Assembly (NCBI GenBank): GCA_030751995.1
Contig: JASMFB010000003.1
Location: 1-53,297 of the forward strand
DNA from: Candidatus Thalassarchaeaceae archaeon
Lineage (GTDB): Archaea; Thermoplasmatota; Poseidoniia; Poseidoniales; Thalassarchaeaceae
DNA length: 53,297 bases
Direction of reading: 5' to 3'
In this document: positions 32,431 to 41,501 of the stretch, piece after piece
Layout: each line of letters opens with the position of its first letter
Numbering within the stretch: the stretch's first letter is position 1
Position numbers and translations under genes: made by a program
Notes under the pieces: generated by a model
Databases searched by the model: none
What the model saw: the letters and a program-made list of their open reading frames with translations, nothing else
Told to the model about the DNA's origin: nothing

Positions 32431-33720
32431 ATGAGTTCACAATGGGAAGATAAGAAGAAGCCGCACTTGAACATCGTTTTCGTAGGGCACGTTGACCACG
32501 GAAAGTCGACCACTGTTGGTCGCCTTCTTTTGGACACAGGCCACATCGAAGAACACGTGATCGAGAAGAACGAGAAGCTAGCAGCAGAGATGGGTAAGGC
32601 CGGATTCGGTCTCGCTTACGTCATGGACGGTCTGAAGGAGGAGCGCGAGCGTGGAATCACAATCGACGTTGCTCACAAGGAATTGTTCACGCCAAACTAC
32701 TACTTCACAATCATCGACGCACCTGGTCACCGTGACTTCGTGAAGAATATGATTACCGGAACCAGTCAAGCTGACGCCGCAGTTCTCTGCGTAGCAGCAA
32801 ACGACGGTGTTAGCGCACAAACCAAGGAACACGCGTTCCTTGCTAAGGTGCTCGGTGTGAAAGAACTGATTGTCAACATCAACAAGATGGATATCTCTGG
32901 TGTCGATTATTCTGAATCACGATACAATGAAGTCGTTGAAGAAATCACAGGGCTACTCAAGATGTCTGGCTTCAACCCAGCTGACGTACCGATGGTTCCT
33001 TGTTCGTCTTTCAACGGTGAAAACCTGTACAACAAGAGCGACAACATGGGCTGGTACAAAGGTCCAACGCTTTTCGAGTGCATTGACGGTATTCAGATGC
33101 CACCCAAGCCCACCGACCGCCCTCTACGACTTCCAATTCAGGATGTCTACAAGATTAGCGGAATTGGTACAGTGCCAGTTGGCAAGATCGAAACCGGTAT
33201 TCTCAACGCTGGCAAGACAGTTATCTTCAACCCCAGCCAACAATCGGCTGAGGTAAAGAGCATCGAGATGCACCACACGATGGTCGACAAGGCAGAGCCT
33301 GGCGACAACGTTGGATTCAACGTCCGCGGTCTATCCGCACAGGACATCCGCCGTGGTGACATTGCAGGATACTCAAACAACGAGCCAATGTTCGTTCGAC
33401 ACGACGAGACCTTCGTGGGTCAAATCCAGTTGATGGACATCCCCAAGGCTGTTGCAGCGGGTTACACTCCTGTATTCCACGCGCACACGGCTCAGGTTGC
33501 AGTTCGCTTCGTCGAACTCTTGGAGAAGACCTCCAAGGGTCAGAAGGAAGCCAACCCGGCATTCCTTGTGACTGGCGACGCTTGCCTGATTCGGTTCCAG
33601 CCAACCAAGCCGATGGCAATCGAGCAGATGGACGCTTTCCCCGAACTTTGCCGCTTCGCAATCCGCGATATGGGCAAGACGGTTGCAGCAGGCGTTTGCA
33701 TGAAGATTGAGAAGAAGTGA
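32431..33720 (+). CDS. tuf: Translation elongation factor 1-alpha
   Basis: 429 residues. GTPase motifs: GHVDHGKST (G1), DAPGHRDF (G3) and NKMD (G4), with switch RGITIDV. It delivers aminoacyl-tRNA to the ribosome. It has domains 2 and 3 complete and no insertions. Start supported by GAGGTGAT. It is followed 39 bases later by rps10, an arrangement conserved in archaea. Confidence 0.97.
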   Translation: MSSQWEDKKKPHLNIVFVGHVDHGKSTTVGRLLLDTGHIEEHVIEKNEKLAAEMGKAGFGLAYVMDGLKEERERGITIDVAHKELFTPNYYFTIIDAPGHRDFVKNMITGTSQADAAVLCVAANDGVSAQTKEHAFLAKVLGVKELIVNINKMDISGVDYSESRYNEVVEEITGLLKMSGFNPADVPMVPCSSFNGENLYNKSDNMGWYKGPTLFECIDGIQMPPKPTDRPLRLPIQDVYKISGIGTVPVGKIETGILNAGKTVIFNPSQQSAEVKSIEMHHTMVDKAEPGDNVGFNVRGLSAQDIRRGDIAGYSNNEPMFVRHDETFVGQIQLMDIPKAVAAGYTPVFHAHTAQVAVRFVELLEKTSKGQKEANPAFLVTGDACLIRFQPTKPMAIEQMDAFPELCRFAIRDMGKTVAAGVCMKIEKK

Positions 33721-33759
33721 GAAACCCACTGATTCAAACCATCGGACAAGGGATGTATC

Positions 33760-34089
33760 ATGCCAACGGTTACCACTATCAAATTGACTGGTGAGAACCA
33801 CGTGGACATAGACGAAGTCTGTACACACATTCGCAGCATTAGCGAACAGACCGGTGTGAAACTTCGAGGACCTATCCCGCTACCGACTCGACGCTTGATC
33901 GTCCCATGCCGCAAGGCACCCGACGGCGAAGGCAGCGAAACTTGGGATCATTGGGAGATGCGAATACACAAGCGACTCTTGGAATTGGTCATTGGAAAGA
34001 CCACAGATGAGAGTGCACTTCGACAAGTGATGCGTATTCCTATTCCGGACACAGTGACCATCGAACTCAGTCTACGTACCGTCGCTTGA
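33760..34089 (+). CDS. rps10: Ribosomal protein S10
   Basis: 109 residues, standard archaeal uS10. Features: TTIKLTGENHVDIDEVCTHI, GPIPLPTRRLIVPCRKAPDG and WEMRIHKRLLELV. Small-subunit protein, and a transcription-coupling factor in bacteria. Co-directional with EF-1alpha. Converges with the GINS-like gene, leaving 6 bases. Confidence 0.96.
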   Translation: MPTVTTIKLTGENHVDIDEVCTHIRSISEQTGVKLRGPIPLPTRRLIVPCRKAPDGEGSETWDHWEMRIHKRLLELVIGKTTDESALRQVMRIPIPDTVTIELSLRTVA

Positions 34090-34095
34090 AACCCT

Positions 34096-34983
34096 TCATT
34101 CTAGGGTCACAGCTTCTGCCCAACCAGCTGCGATGAGAGTCTCAGCCATCAGTGTGACACAGTTGAATGAATCTCCTTCAAGAAGCTCGATTTCTTCTCC
34201 TGATTCATCGAGAATTGGTTCAGGCATATCTTTGAGAATTCGGAGTCGCATCATCGTACCCACTGCGGTTGAATCACCTGATTCATTTTCGTCGGAGGAT
34301 TCATCGCCCCCACCCGTTTCTGAAATCTCTGGATATTCTTCCATCATTGAGATTCTATCCTCTTCGTCAACATCAGGATCCTCCCACTCTTCTTCGGGAT
34401 TCGAAACTTCGATTGGAGGTGGTGGTTGTTCGGTCAATCCTCCTTCGACGAATTCATCCAGTTGTGCATTCCCTGATGGAGTGGTGGGAGTTGGTGTAAT
34501 CGTTGTTTCAAGTACCCCTTCTTGCAATCCTCTCCATGAAACATTTCGTTTGTATTGTTCAATGAGTTCAGATACACCTGAATGGAAGGCACGTTCCGCA
34601 CCATCTTGCCGTTGCCAATCAACTGGCACCATATTCTGACTCGATTCTGCAGCTGCATCTCCGAAGGGTGTACTGGCTAGATTTGCTAGTGCAGCATGAT
34701 TGACAAATGCGGTCAATCGATGCCTGGTTAAATCGGCAACCGCTCTTCGCAGATTTGCTTGACGACGTGACAATGTTTGAGCTCGGGCAGAAAACCCTTC
34801 CAATCGATTGGTTTCAGCCAATTCCATTTCGATTGATTGAAGCAATTGCGAACAGATATTCCAGAAATCGGGCCGAGGCAAATCTACAGGTAGGGCGTGT
34901 TTTGCTTGTTTTCTCAGCAGTGCATGAAGTTGAGCTTCAACAGCTGCAAGTTGAGGTCCCTGTAGTGCTTCTTGCTCAACCAT
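34096..34983 (-). CDS. GINS-like DNA replication factor (Gins15/51-type)
   Basis: 295 residues from the ATG at 34983 (another in-frame ATG at 35022). The N-terminal 110 residues are helical with DFWNICSQLLQSIEMEL and ARAQTLSRRQANLRRAVADL, like the GINS A-domain. The C-terminal 50, RLRILKDMPEPILDESGEEI ... GDSFNCVTLMAETLIAAGWA, match the small beta-rich B-domain of Gins15/Gins51. GINS joins MCM and Cdc45/GAN in the replicative helicase. Between the two domains lies an unusual acidic, proline-rich linker of about 90 residues. The assignment rests on the end domains, so it is less sure than for neighbours; polB is 3 kb away. Confidence 0.68.
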   Translation of the reverse strand: MVEQEALQGPQLAAVEAQLHALLRKQAKHALPVDLPRPDFWNICSQLLQSIEMELAETNRLEGFSARAQTLSRRQANLRRAVADLTRHRLTAFVNHAALANLASTPFGDAAAESSQNMVPVDWQRQDGAERAFHSGVSELIEQYKRNVSWRGLQEGVLETTITPTPTTPSGNAQLDEFVEGGLTEQPPPPIEVSNPEEEWEDPDVDEEDRISMMEEYPEISETGGGDESSDENESGDSTAVGTMMRLRILKDMPEPILDESGEEIELLEGDSFNCVTLMAETLIAAGWAEAVTLE

Positions 34984-35039
34984 ATCCCCACCGCGAACTG
35001 CATCTCCTCCGTGCCGGTACATGAACCATTCACTTCATC

Positions 35040-35056
35040 AGCGCCCGTAGGGCGCT
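35040..35056. other. AGCGCCC-GTA-GGGCGCT hairpin
   Basis: Perfect 7-bp stem with GTA triloop in the gap between the GINS-like gene and the giant surface protein gene, about 60 bases before the latter's ATG. Third member of the stem-GTA-stem set. Confidence 0.55.
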
Positions 35057-35117
35057 CTACTCAGTCATCCGTCGTGTTCAAACCCACAGCCGAGGGTGGA
35101 CACCCTGAGGTGAGACC

Positions 35118-38100
35118 ATGCGTGCAGCCCTTCTACTGGTCCTGCTCATGCTCGTGGCTCCCTTTGCTCAAGCCATGGAAAGCCCATATATTGGAGATTC
35201 AGAGATTATTCTCCAATCAAATGGAGACGGCACACTCTCCAATTTATCCGAAAATTCATTCGAGGTTCCAGTCAATTCGACCATTCTCGATGGATGGGTC
35301 AATGTGTCAACTGGCGCCAATGGAAACGGCGGGACAGGTCAACATTGGATGTCTGACGATCCCACACTCAATTTCAGTCACGGTACTTTTGATGACACGT
35401 CGGTTGCTGTTTTTGATCATGAGTTGACTTTGGGCGTCAATCATACGGTTGGTCGACTCGATGATTTGGAATCCCTTTCACTCCAATTCCAACAATACAC
35501 CGTCGGTGGTTCTGCTGACATTTGGAGAATGGCCGAGCCCGGACAATTCAACGGCGCATTTGCAATGAATTACAGCGCCAGACAGGCCGCAGGTGGACTC
35601 ATCCCCTCTCTTCCCACGGATGGTTCATTGATTGCAGCGACTTTGCCCGAGGATTCATTGCCGGCAGGGACCCATGCTTGGCTCACATCACCCCCCAGTT
35701 CCGTGCCCAGTATTGCCAATAACTGGGAATTATCATTCAATCACTGGTATCACTTGCACCACTCAAATTCCAGCACCGGTTCATCAGGTGCTTGGGTTGA
35801 AGTCAGTTTGAATGGGGGGTTGACTTGGACGTATGTCGAACCTGTTGGGGGATACAACTGGAACATCTCCATTTCAGCCCCTGTCCCAACTGGCGCATCT
35901 GGGACTGGATTCGGTGTTTTCGGGGGTCCTAACGCCAGCGGTTGGGTGAATTCAACCTTCGATATTTCACATCTTCACAATTCAAATTCAACAGGTATGC
36001 AACACCGGTTTGTCATTTGGACAGATCCCCTTGGTACTGTTGATCGCCCCGGTTGGTACGTCGACGAGATTACAATTTCTAATGATGGCGAAACTCCGGG
36101 CTCATGGTTCCATGGTTCACTCTTTGGGGAGTATGCAGCTGACGCTTACGCACACCTGACCTTGCCTGTTCAAATCAACACAAGTGGTGGTACTTCGGGT
36201 GCATGGATGGTTCGCTATTGGACTGATTTTGATCTTGAAGGTGGAACTTGGGACAAATTCGAAATTCGAGTCTCCAGCGATAACCTCTCGTGGCATCGAA
36301 TGTCACCAGTCGGCGGTATTCCAGGACCGAATGGCCTCACAGTCTCCGGGAGAACAATCATGGAAGATTCAGGTGGCTGGGTCGAAGTTGCACATCCATT
36401 TCCTTCGGCCTTCACTATTCCTTCCAATGGTAGTTTCATGCTGCGTGTAATTGTTGAGACCGATCAGATGCCATCTTCTGGATACGGCGGAATCATCGAT
36501 CCTCCAGAGGGAGTATTCATCGATGACATCAGCATTACTCGTACGCAAGTAGGGACGACCGACATTCTGTGGTCGGAGAATTTCACAACAAATGCGGGAG
36601 CCTGGCACGACAGGTTACCCGGTGGTTCCTATGATCAATGGCAATATCTGAATAATTGGGGCAACAATGGACCTTCGGAATCGACCTGGTCGTTTGAAGA
36701 CGCACCTTCGATTGCAGATGGTTGGTATGTTCACACTCCGCACGGACAGGCGTGGGAATTTGGCGCCGTGTCCAATGTCAGTGGATGGGGTCCATCTTCA
36801 TGGCCTAGTGGACAAACCGGGGTAGCTATGGGTCTCACGACTCTGCACGCGGCGAATTCATGGTCTCACCTCATCAGCCCCTCCTATCACATTCCACAGG
36901 GTGCTAGTGCACGGGTTGCTTTCGATCATTTCATCTGCGCTGAACCGGGATGGGATGGTGGTGCATTGTACACAAGTGTTGACAACGGCACGACATGGCA
37001 AATATACGGCCAGGACATCCCTCTATTCTACGACGTTCAACATTGGAACAATGCGCAATCGCCATTATATCAGCAATGGGTATGGGATGGATCTAATCAG
37101 AAAGGCGGGAGTTGCACCACCAACAAGTCATTCACGCACGTCGAGGGAGACCTCTCAGGTTTCGGCGGCCAAGATGTCATGTTACGTTTCTCATTCTTCT
37201 CTGACACCTTCATCGAGATGGATGGTTGGTATATCGACGATGTCGGTGTGATTGTTGATTGGTTCGAATCCAATGGATCGTGGACCAGCGACCTCATCTC
37301 CGAAAACTCCCGGGGGTTTGCTCCGACAATAGACATCGATGCCAGCGTCCCGGATGGATCGTGGGTGAAGGCATCATTGGTCGATGCAAATGGTGCGCCA
37401 TTGACGGGTGCGTTTGAGTTTGAGAACCTCACATTTCCAATTCTTCCTTGGGGGGATTCATATCGAATTCGAGTAGAATTCGGCACCAATAATAATCAAC
37501 TCACGCCACGAATTGTTGGATTGCATTCAGGTGCGGTTCGAATTCTGAATACCGCCGATGGAACGAATGGATGGGACATTTCTTCTTCATTGCAACATGA
37601 CAACGTCGTGGGCAACATATCGAACCCGACACTCAATACTGTTCGAATCTCGGGATCCTCCGTCTATGGAGATGCTCCAATTGAAGGGGTGTCGATTATC
37701 GCTGAATCTGCAGGTGCGTTGTATCAACTGTGGGATGGACAAGGTGTTCTCATTGCCAGTGGCATGTTGAACAATCAGAGTGTCGTATTCCCTCATGCCG
37801 CCGTCAACCTTCGACCCACAATCGATCTTCAACCAGGTGGCTGGGTTCGCTATGCCTCGTTCACTGGGCATTTGGGGGCTCCGATGAACAACGGTTCTCT
37901 TGATGTAGGCGGCGATGGAATCATCGATTGGACTTGGGAATATGAGTCTGATGGCTCCTTTGGGTGGTACGATGGAACCCAGCAACAGACATTTCCATGG
38001 ACTTCGAGGTCGATACTCGACCAAGGTATGGCTCTCTACGCAGATGATGACATCACATGGACTTGGGCCAATGGCATTCATGATTCGATGGTAGCTGGAG

Positions 38101-41100
38101 AACTTCGGATTCTAGAATATCCTTGGACAACAATTCAAAATCAATCTGAACCATCGGATTTCTCATTCAGCGACATCGCAATTTCATGGGAATCTACTAC
38201 AACAATCACGGGTTTAGGTCCAGAACTCAGGGATATTCAATCCGATGCCGTCAATGGGACCGGGCCTGCAACTATCTTTTCGGGAGATTTACAGATTCCG
38301 ATTGTCCTTGAAGCGGACCAGGGAGGCGTGGCTCTTGAGGGATCAATCACTCATGCACAACGCATTGTCAATGAGGTGACTTCCGTCCCTCTTGGAACCA
38401 TGGTTCCCGATCAAAATGTAACCATCATATCGCTGCACTCCCATCTCTTTGATCGAGGTTTATTGGATGCAGCCATATTGCGGCTGCATACCAGCAATGG
38501 CCTCGATATAGAAGCGCATATAGACGATTTATCTGGACAACCCATTGCCACGCAGGTGTTCGGTTCTGATGAGATATCACTTGAATCCACCACCGTTTTG
38601 CCCGTGGGTCCCGATGCTTACCAAATTGAATGGAATTTCCATACGGAATGGGCCTTTGATGATCAGGATTGGATCCGCGTTCTTATTGAAGCAATCGAAT
38701 CTAACGGATTCACTCTCGGGCCCGCACACGCGATGATTGGGGGTTCAAATCATCAAGCGATGGAGAACGACCTCGAAGTAATCTCTTGGGAAGTTCGCGA
38801 TGAACAATCCCGCCTCCTTTCCAATACATGGGATGCGAGATATCCACTACACGCAATCGCAGGCTCGACAATTGATGTATCGGGTACTCTACGATTTGAA
38901 GGCCAGGCAAATCAACACCCCGCCATCGACGCTTATCGAGTGGCTTTGGAATTAACCAGTGTCAACGGAACAACTCAATCTATGGGAACAAGTGGTTCAG
39001 AGGGTAGTTTTTCTGCTAGCATTGTACTACCCGACGAACCCGGCAACGTCACTATTTCACCGTGGATTCTGCAAATAGGCCCCCCCGGTGTCTCCACTCT
39101 AGGTGCCGAAGACGCATCTGGTGGCTTGTTATCCATTGAGGTGCAAATCGATTCAGAGGCACCCACACTCGGTCCATTGATGATTTACACCTCGGAAGGA
39201 GGCCAGTTAGCTGATGAAAATATTCTATCTCCCGACAGAATCATCCCATTTTGGATTGACGTTCACGATGCTGAACTGCTAGAACCCTTCGTCAATCTAC
39301 GATGTTGGTTTGAGACCTACGATGATATCGACCATGATGGGATTCCTGACGAGAGTGAATATGGGGATTCATCACAATTCCTCGGAGGTGCTCCCCGGGG
39401 CACCATACACGTCGATTTCCCTGCTGTTAGTATAGCTGGCATGGAAGACGACGATCGAATCTCATGTTTCATCGAAGGTGGTGATTTCGCTGGATACGAT
39501 TTCGTTGGTTCAGGCAGCCCAGGATTTGATACGGATTTGGCAACAATGACCATCCAAACGCAAGACCCAACACAAGTTTCCTTGCCTTCAATCTCCTTGG
39601 ATCGTCACGAAGAGATGTCCTTGTTGCAGGGCATTCAGCACACCTTTTCCTTCACCTTCCAAGATGGAAATGGACTCAATTCCATTGACCTCATAGAATT
39701 CGATATTGCTGGAGATGGACGCGGCATCATCCAATACTACCCTCTGCAGAATTTGCTGACAACTACTGTTGACAGCCCAGTGGTTCCATTGGGTATTATG
39801 ACCGAGTCCATTGGTGACGATGCATACCTGGTCGAACTGTCCTTTGCAATCAATTTGTTCGCCCCCGAAGATTGGCAGGAGGGTGCGTGGGTTCCCTCAC
39901 TCAGGATGATTGAGGAAGGCGAATTGGTTTCAAGCGGCGCGACAAACCTCGAACACCTTGCTTGGGCACTAGATCATCGATTGATGTGGCGTATCGAAGA
40001 GATTCTTGATTTGACCGCTCCATCAATGTCCGCATTTGAGAACCGACTCAATTTACAACCGGGCGATTCGATGTTACTTCGGGCTACTATCGTCCATCGT
40101 GAAGTGAACGAACCTCTGGCGATTGAGATACCTTCATCATCCGAAATCGAAATCTCAATCGAAGGTGGCGTAGTCCCCTATTCTTCTTCTCATAACTCCA
40201 ATGGTCATGGCTTCAATGCAACGATTGAATTTGAATTAGGGAACTGGCATGGCCCGATTCATATGGTACAATTCGGATTGATAAACAAGAGTTTTCTGAA
40301 TTCTAGTTTACCGGATTTGGCCTTTGAAGTTGCAATCGATGATGTAGCCCCTATAATCGAGTTCCATACGACCAGTCTCATCCAACTCCGTTCAGATTCC
40401 CTGAATAATCAGTTGGTGGCATTCTCGATTGAAGACGAAGGCGGAATGGGTGACCAACCCATAGAATTGCATTGGGTTTATCGCCGTGATAGTGTCGATA
40501 TTGCGGGAACCGAGGGGCAGGAATATCTTGGTCTTGGTGTTTATTCAGATGATTCATGGGTCTATTCAAAATATGTTGATTTCAGACCTAATACAGAACT
40601 TGAACTAGGGGACATACTTCTGGTCTGGGTAGAAGGTCAAGACCTAGCAGGAAATGCGCTAGATGGGCCTGGGACACACGATACACCCAGAGTCCCCGCC
40701 TTGGAAATCATGCATTTTACTCCTGAACTTGTTTCAATTTGGATTAATCCGCCTGTGCCAGAAGTAGGTCAACATGTTCGAGTTGATATCCGAGTCAGCA
40801 ATATTGGTAATTTAGGAGGCAGTCTCAACGTTGGCCTTTGGGCTTGGGAGCCACAACCCAATTCTGAATCTCAAATCATACGGCTCAGTAGCCAGAATAT
40901 CTCTCTCGATTCACGCGAATCAATACTGTTGAGTTTTGAATTTGAGACTTGGAGAGAAGGCGATCTTCAAGTGTACATTGTTGTAAATGAGGATGAGGAT
41001 TCTCGATTACCAATAGATATCCCCCCCATTCGCGAAGAAGGTGCTAGCCTCTCGTGGTTTGAGCGCGTATTCGGCGATGGCCCCCTTGTTGTGAGCTTGC

Positions 41101-41291
41101 TCATTCTTGCATGTACTGGACTTGGATTTGGAATGGCCATGCTTTGGTTACGTGATGAGGATAATGAATCAGATGAAGAATGGGAAGACGATGATGAGGA
41201 CGATTGGCCCGAACCCCCTGATGAGTTCCCTGATGAAATTCCACCCCCTTTACCACCCGGCATAGGGGATGTCGATGAAGAGGAAGAATGA
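35118..41291 (+). CDS. Giant surface protein (2057 residues), multi-domain beta-rich
   Basis: Signal peptide (1-19, MRAALLLVLLMLVAPFAQA), a roughly 1960-residue outside region, a single membrane helix at about 1988-2010 and an acidic, Pro-rich cytoplasmic tail ending GDVDEEEE. The start is backed by the GAGGTGAG site. The first 700 residues hold repeated jelly-roll-like modules of the immune-inhibitor-A/MAM type (GWYVDEITISNDG, GVFIDDISITRTQ, GWYIDDVGVIVDW). About 1870-1970 resembles a CARDB domain (PEVGQHVRVDIRVSNIG). There are many N-x-S/T sites. It is probably a cell-surface adhesin or polymer-binding protein. No protease motif seen. Not a known named protein. Confidence 0.85.
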   Translation: MRAALLLVLLMLVAPFAQAMESPYIGDSEIILQSNGDGTLSNLSENSFEVPVNSTILDGWVNVSTGANGNGGTGQHWMSDDPTLNFSHGTFDDTSVAVFDHELTLGVNHTVGRLDDLESLSLQFQQYTVGGSADIWRMAEPGQFNGAFAMNYSARQAAGGLIPSLPTDGSLIAATLPEDSLPAGTHAWLTSPPSSVPSIANNWELSFNHWYHLHHSNSSTGSSGAWVEVSLNGGLTWTYVEPVGGYNWNISISAPVPTGASGTGFGVFGGPNASGWVNSTFDISHLHNSNSTGMQHRFVIWTDPLGTVDRPGWYVDEITISNDGETPGSWFHGSLFGEYAADAYAHLTLPVQINTSGGTSGAWMVRYWTDFDLEGGTWDKFEIRVSSDNLSWHRMSPVGGIPGPNGLTVSGRTIMEDSGGWVEVAHPFPSAFTIPSNGSFMLRVIVETDQMPSSGYGGIIDPPEGVFIDDISITRTQVGTTDILWSENFTTNAGAWHDRLPGGSYDQWQYLNNWGNNGPSESTWSFEDAPSIADGWYVHTPHGQAWEFGAVSNVSGWGPSSWPSGQTGVAMGLTTLHAANSWSHLISPSYHIPQGASARVAFDHFICAEPGWDGGALYTSVDNGTTWQIYGQDIPLFYDVQHWNNAQSPLYQQWVWDGSNQKGGSCTTNKSFTHVEGDLSGFGGQDVMLRFSFFSDTFIEMDGWYIDDVGVIVDWFESNGSWTSDLISENSRGFAPTIDIDASVPDGSWVKASLVDANGAPLTGAFEFENLTFPILPWGDSYRIRVEFGTNNNQLTPRIVGLHSGAVRILNTADGTNGWDISSSLQHDNVVGNISNPTLNTVRISGSSVYGDAPIEGVSIIAESAGALYQLWDGQGVLIASGMLNNQSVVFPHAAVNLRPTIDLQPGGWVRYASFTGHLGAPMNNGSLDVGGDGIIDWTWEYESDGSFGWYDGTQQQTFPWTSRSILDQGMALYADDDITWTWANGIHDSMVAGELRILEYPWTTIQNQSEPSDFSFSDIAISWESTTTITGLGPELRDIQSDAVNGTGPATIFSGDLQIPIVLEADQGGVALEGSITHAQRIVNEVTSVPLGTMVPDQNVTIISLHSHLFDRGLLDAAILRLHTSNGLDIEAHIDDLSGQPIATQVFGSDEISLESTTVLPVGPDAYQIEWNFHTEWAFDDQDWIRVLIEAIESNGFTLGPAHAMIGGSNHQAMENDLEVISWEVRDEQSRLLSNTWDARYPLHAIAGSTIDVSGTLRFEGQANQHPAIDAYRVALELTSVNGTTQSMGTSGSEGSFSASIVLPDEPGNVTISPWILQIGPPGVSTLGAEDASGGLLSIEVQIDSEAPTLGPLMIYTSEGGQLADENILSPDRIIPFWIDVHDAELLEPFVNLRCWFETYDDIDHDGIPDESEYGDSSQFLGGAPRGTIHVDFPAVSIAGMEDDDRISCFIEGGDFAGYDFVGSGSPGFDTDLATMTIQTQDPTQVSLPSISLDRHEEMSLLQGIQHTFSFTFQDGNGLNSIDLIEFDIAGDGRGIIQYYPLQNLLTTTVDSPVVPLGIMTESIGDDAYLVELSFAINLFAPEDWQEGAWVPSLRMIEEGELVSSGATNLEHLAWALDHRLMWRIEEILDLTAPSMSAFENRLNLQPGDSMLLRATIVHREVNEPLAIEIPSSSEIEISIEGGVVPYSSSHNSNGHGFNATIEFELGNWHGPIHMVQFGLINKSFLNSSLPDLAFEVAIDDVAPIIEFHTTSLIQLRSDSLNNQLVAFSIEDEGGMGDQPIELHWVYRRDSVDIAGTEGQEYLGLGVYSDDSWVYSKYVDFRPNTELELGDILLVWVEGQDLAGNALDGPGTHDTPRVPALEIMHFTPELVSIWINPPVPEVGQHVRVDIRVSNIGNLGGSLNVGLWAWEPQPNSESQIIRLSSQNISLDSRESILLSFEFETWREGDLQVYIVVNEDEDSRLPIDIPPIREEGASLSWFERVFGDGPLVVSLLILACTGLGFGMAMLWLRDEDNESDEEWEDDDEDDWPEPPDEFPDEIPPPLPPGIGDVDEEEE

Positions 41292-41319
41292 ACATCAGGA
41301 ATTTTGTCGCCGACTTATC

Positions 41320-41401
41320 GCAGGGGTTCCCGAGTGGTCAAAGGGGGCGGACTCAAGATCCGCTGTCAAGCGCTTCGCAGGTTCGAATCCTGCCCCCTGC
41401 A
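41320..41401 (+). tRNA. tRNA-Leu (anticodon CAA)
   Basis: Acceptor stem GCAGGGG pairs with CCCCTGC (41394-41400), with discriminator A at 41401. The D arm is CCCGAGTGGTCAAAGGGGG. The anticodon stem GCGGA/TCCGC has loop CTCAAGA, giving anticodon CAA (reads UUG). A long variable arm fits a type II leucine tRNA. The T arm is GCAGG-TTCGAAT-CCTGC. No CCA is encoded and there is no intron. Confidence 0.95.
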
Positions 41402-41450
41402 TCAATTGAAAAATTGATTTTCCAATTGAAAAATTCAATAATTGCAATTA
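41402..41450 (+). repeat. AT-rich direct and inverted repeats between tRNA-Leu and the metal ATPase
   Basis: CAATTGAAAAATT occurs at 41403-41415 and 41423-41435, a 20-base period, equal to about two helix turns. The first copy is part of the inverted repeat TCAATT/AATTGA; the second contains TTGAA-AAA-TTCAA. TTTT at 41418-41421 may end the tRNA transcript. The spacing fits an operator for the ATPase gene. Confidence 0.55.
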
Positions 41451-41501
41451 CCAAACCATCACGATAGCGAGGTTCAAACCCCCCGCACCTTTCGCAGAGT
41501 C

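Noticed and set aside
41320-41450. tRNA-Leu with flanking repeats as an integration site
   Set aside because: No copy of the tRNA 3' end was found elsewhere in the window and no integrase is adjacent.
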